DNA of 64,000 nt from Tubulanus polymorphus (lineage: Eukaryota > Nemertea > Palaeonemertea > Tubulaniformes > Tubulanidae). Positions 62,503-64,000 of the stretch are shown here, in pieces. The notes under the pieces are model-generated. The model ran no database searches, was not told where the DNA came from, and saw only the letters and a list, made by a program, of their open reading frames with translations. The stretch spans positions 15,186,275-15,250,274 of the forward strand of contig NC_134032.1 of assembly GCF_964204645.1 (NCBI RefSeq), written 5' to 3'. The number at the start of each line of letters is the position of its first letter. Positions within the stretch are counted from its first letter, which is position 1. The position numbers and the translations under genes were made by a program.

Positions 62503-64000
62503 ACGATGCCGTAAATATATTGAATCTAGAATATCATAGAACAAATATAATAATCAAATATAATCAAAGAACTTCCTGTCGTGTACAAGGTCCTTATGGT
62601 GACGTACAAAGACCTTTCTGAACCTTCCTTCCTTCACGAGTTGTTCACTGACAGCCTATCGAGGCTCTGAAAAACCCCGGCTAGTTCAGCCAGTTGCTCA
62701 AAAGTAGAACATGGGCAACTGGCCGGAACTGGAGATAGATCGACGCTTACCAATCGTAAGCTCGCTCACATCGACACATTCAAGCAACTGATCGTATCCA
62801 GCCAGTTCCTCTCATGCGCCGAAAACTGCCTTGCAACTAGTTGTCTCCAATCGCACTGTCGATGTGCGCTAGGCTTTACTCACAAACTGTAGAACTGGAT
62901 CCTAAGTTCAGAGTTAACTCAAACTCACAACTGTGGAACTAGATCCTAAGTTCAGAGTTAACTCAAACTCACAACTGTGGAACTGGATCCTGAGTTCAGA
63001 CTTCGCTGTATGCTATTCATTTTAACAGGGACGGTGGTTTCTCTGATCTGTTCAAATCGTGTCTTTAGAACTGGTGGTGTTTTTAATACAAACACCACCA
63101 GCTCTTCTATCATTACACATCGTGATCTGTCATTAGAATCGCTCGTTAATTACTGCTCGCAAATATTTAGCCGCAGCGCGATTAGACAAACATAACGCAA
63201 TCACACACGGAGGCGGCCGGTGACGGCGAGGCAGAGCAGACGAGATTTTACCAGTTTATCACTGCATCTTTAAAATATACGTGGGCGCACGCACCTGATA
63301 GTCAGTCGTTGAGGAATACAGACCCTGCGCCAAGTTTGACCGAATCAGACCAGAGAGTCTAAAATCGATCTACTTGGGCACGCGGAATTGCTGCCAGCTG
63401 TCATGGCGCCCCCTACTATATTAGATCACAGGTCATAGATAGATAGATAGATAGACCAGATTAAAATTCGGCCCGTGCCTAATAAGACTCACACGTTTTT
63501 AAACTACTCACTCGATACTAAACAATGCTTAAACAAAGCGAAGTGAGTCACTTCCGGAACCGGTTCAGCAATGATTTGATCCGTGCTGAAATTGGGCTCG
63601 GGCCTGACGGTCCGACGGTTTTCGTTCGGAACAAACAGGCACGGGTGACACCTTTTGACACCCGTGCAACCAGATGTTCCGGGCCAAATTTAGCCTCTAA
63701 ACAAAATGTGACTGAAGTCCGAAGTAATCAGGAAAGGAACACACTATAGAGGGATACAGCGTCATAGTTCTATGAGCTCTATAGTCGGTTCCAATTTTTT
63801 AAATGCGTAGTTATTTCGTCCGTATAAAGTCAACTTCGATTACGTATCTACCTTCACTGGATTACAGGGTTGGATTACAGGGATTACCTGCCGTTTCGCT
63901 CGATTCCTTGTTGACACGGACACGATCCGGCGCCGGTGTCCTGCATTTAGGGATAACACGGATAAGTGGAAGAAGCGTACTCGATGACGGATGAAGCTCT

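Larger units (their letters stand above)
50800..64000. other. 13-kb interval with no convincing protein-coding gene
   Basis: Apart from tRNA-Gly genes, it holds simple and tandem repeats. None of the open frames showed a recognisable domain, signal peptide or supporting splice structure. Exons of unfamiliar proteins could be missed. Confidence 0.5.

Noticed and set aside
62409-62621. Poly-Ala frame over the (CAG)n tract
   Set aside because: The frame depends only on the triplet repeat and has no domain or splice context.
63525-63749. 74-codon frame near the right edge
   Set aside because: No domain, signal peptide or homologous motif recognised; cannot be told from chance.

Overview
The window is a stretch of animal nuclear genome, almost certainly from an invertebrate. 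Genes are split by GT-AG introns, tRNA genes are of eukaryotic type, and the products are animal-specific: a DEG/ENaC sodium channel, an astacin metalloprotease with thrombospondin repeats, a rhodopsin-class GPCR, a CUB-domain membrane protein, and a methyltransferase resembling histamine N-methyltransferase. A lophotrochozoan such as a mollusc, brachiopod or annelid would fit, but the sequence does not prove the phylum. Minisatellites and short dispersed repeats are extremely abundant, so most long open frames here are repeat artefacts.

Layout. 1-2.94 kb (+): the 3' part of a secreted astacin protease gene (two TSP1 repeats, a Cys-rich C-terminal domain and a poly(A) signal). 4.6-32.5 kb (-): one large DEG/ENaC channel gene of nine recognised coding exons. 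It was assembled by splice phase from an N-terminal exon at 32.1-32.5 kb, through a TM1 exon at 17.2 kb, to a TM2/C-terminal exon at 4.6-4.8 kb. One expected exon was not found. A single-exon GPCR (15.2-16.4 kb, -) sits inside one of its introns, and those introns hold most of the large tandem arrays (27-, 47-, 26-, 24-, 55/165- and 50/500-bp periods). 32.5-41.7 kb: repeats, two classes of palindromic transposable element, a reverse-transcriptase fragment, a tRNA-Met and a possible 5' exon with a TATA box. 41.76-43.1 kb (+): a compact two-exon gene for a secreted four-cysteine peptide. 44.6-45.5 kb (-): an intronless methyltransferase. 46.5-47.7 kb (-): a two-exon gene for a tyrosine-motif-rich intracellular protein. 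49.0-50.7 kb (-): a CUB-TM protein; these last two could be parts of one receptor. 50.8-64 kb: no convincing protein gene, but an inverted cluster of tRNA-Gly(GCC) genes and many low-complexity tracts.

The most unusual structure is a 26-bp minisatellite of about 33 units immediately before the channel's TM1 exon. Each unit repeats the exon's own splice acceptor, and the first bases of the exon look like one more diverged unit. Other points of interest are a roughly 500-residue insertion in the channel's extracellular domain, a hammerhead-like hairpin conserved with compensating changes in foldback elements, and a dispersed repeat whose core matches the CTCF consensus.
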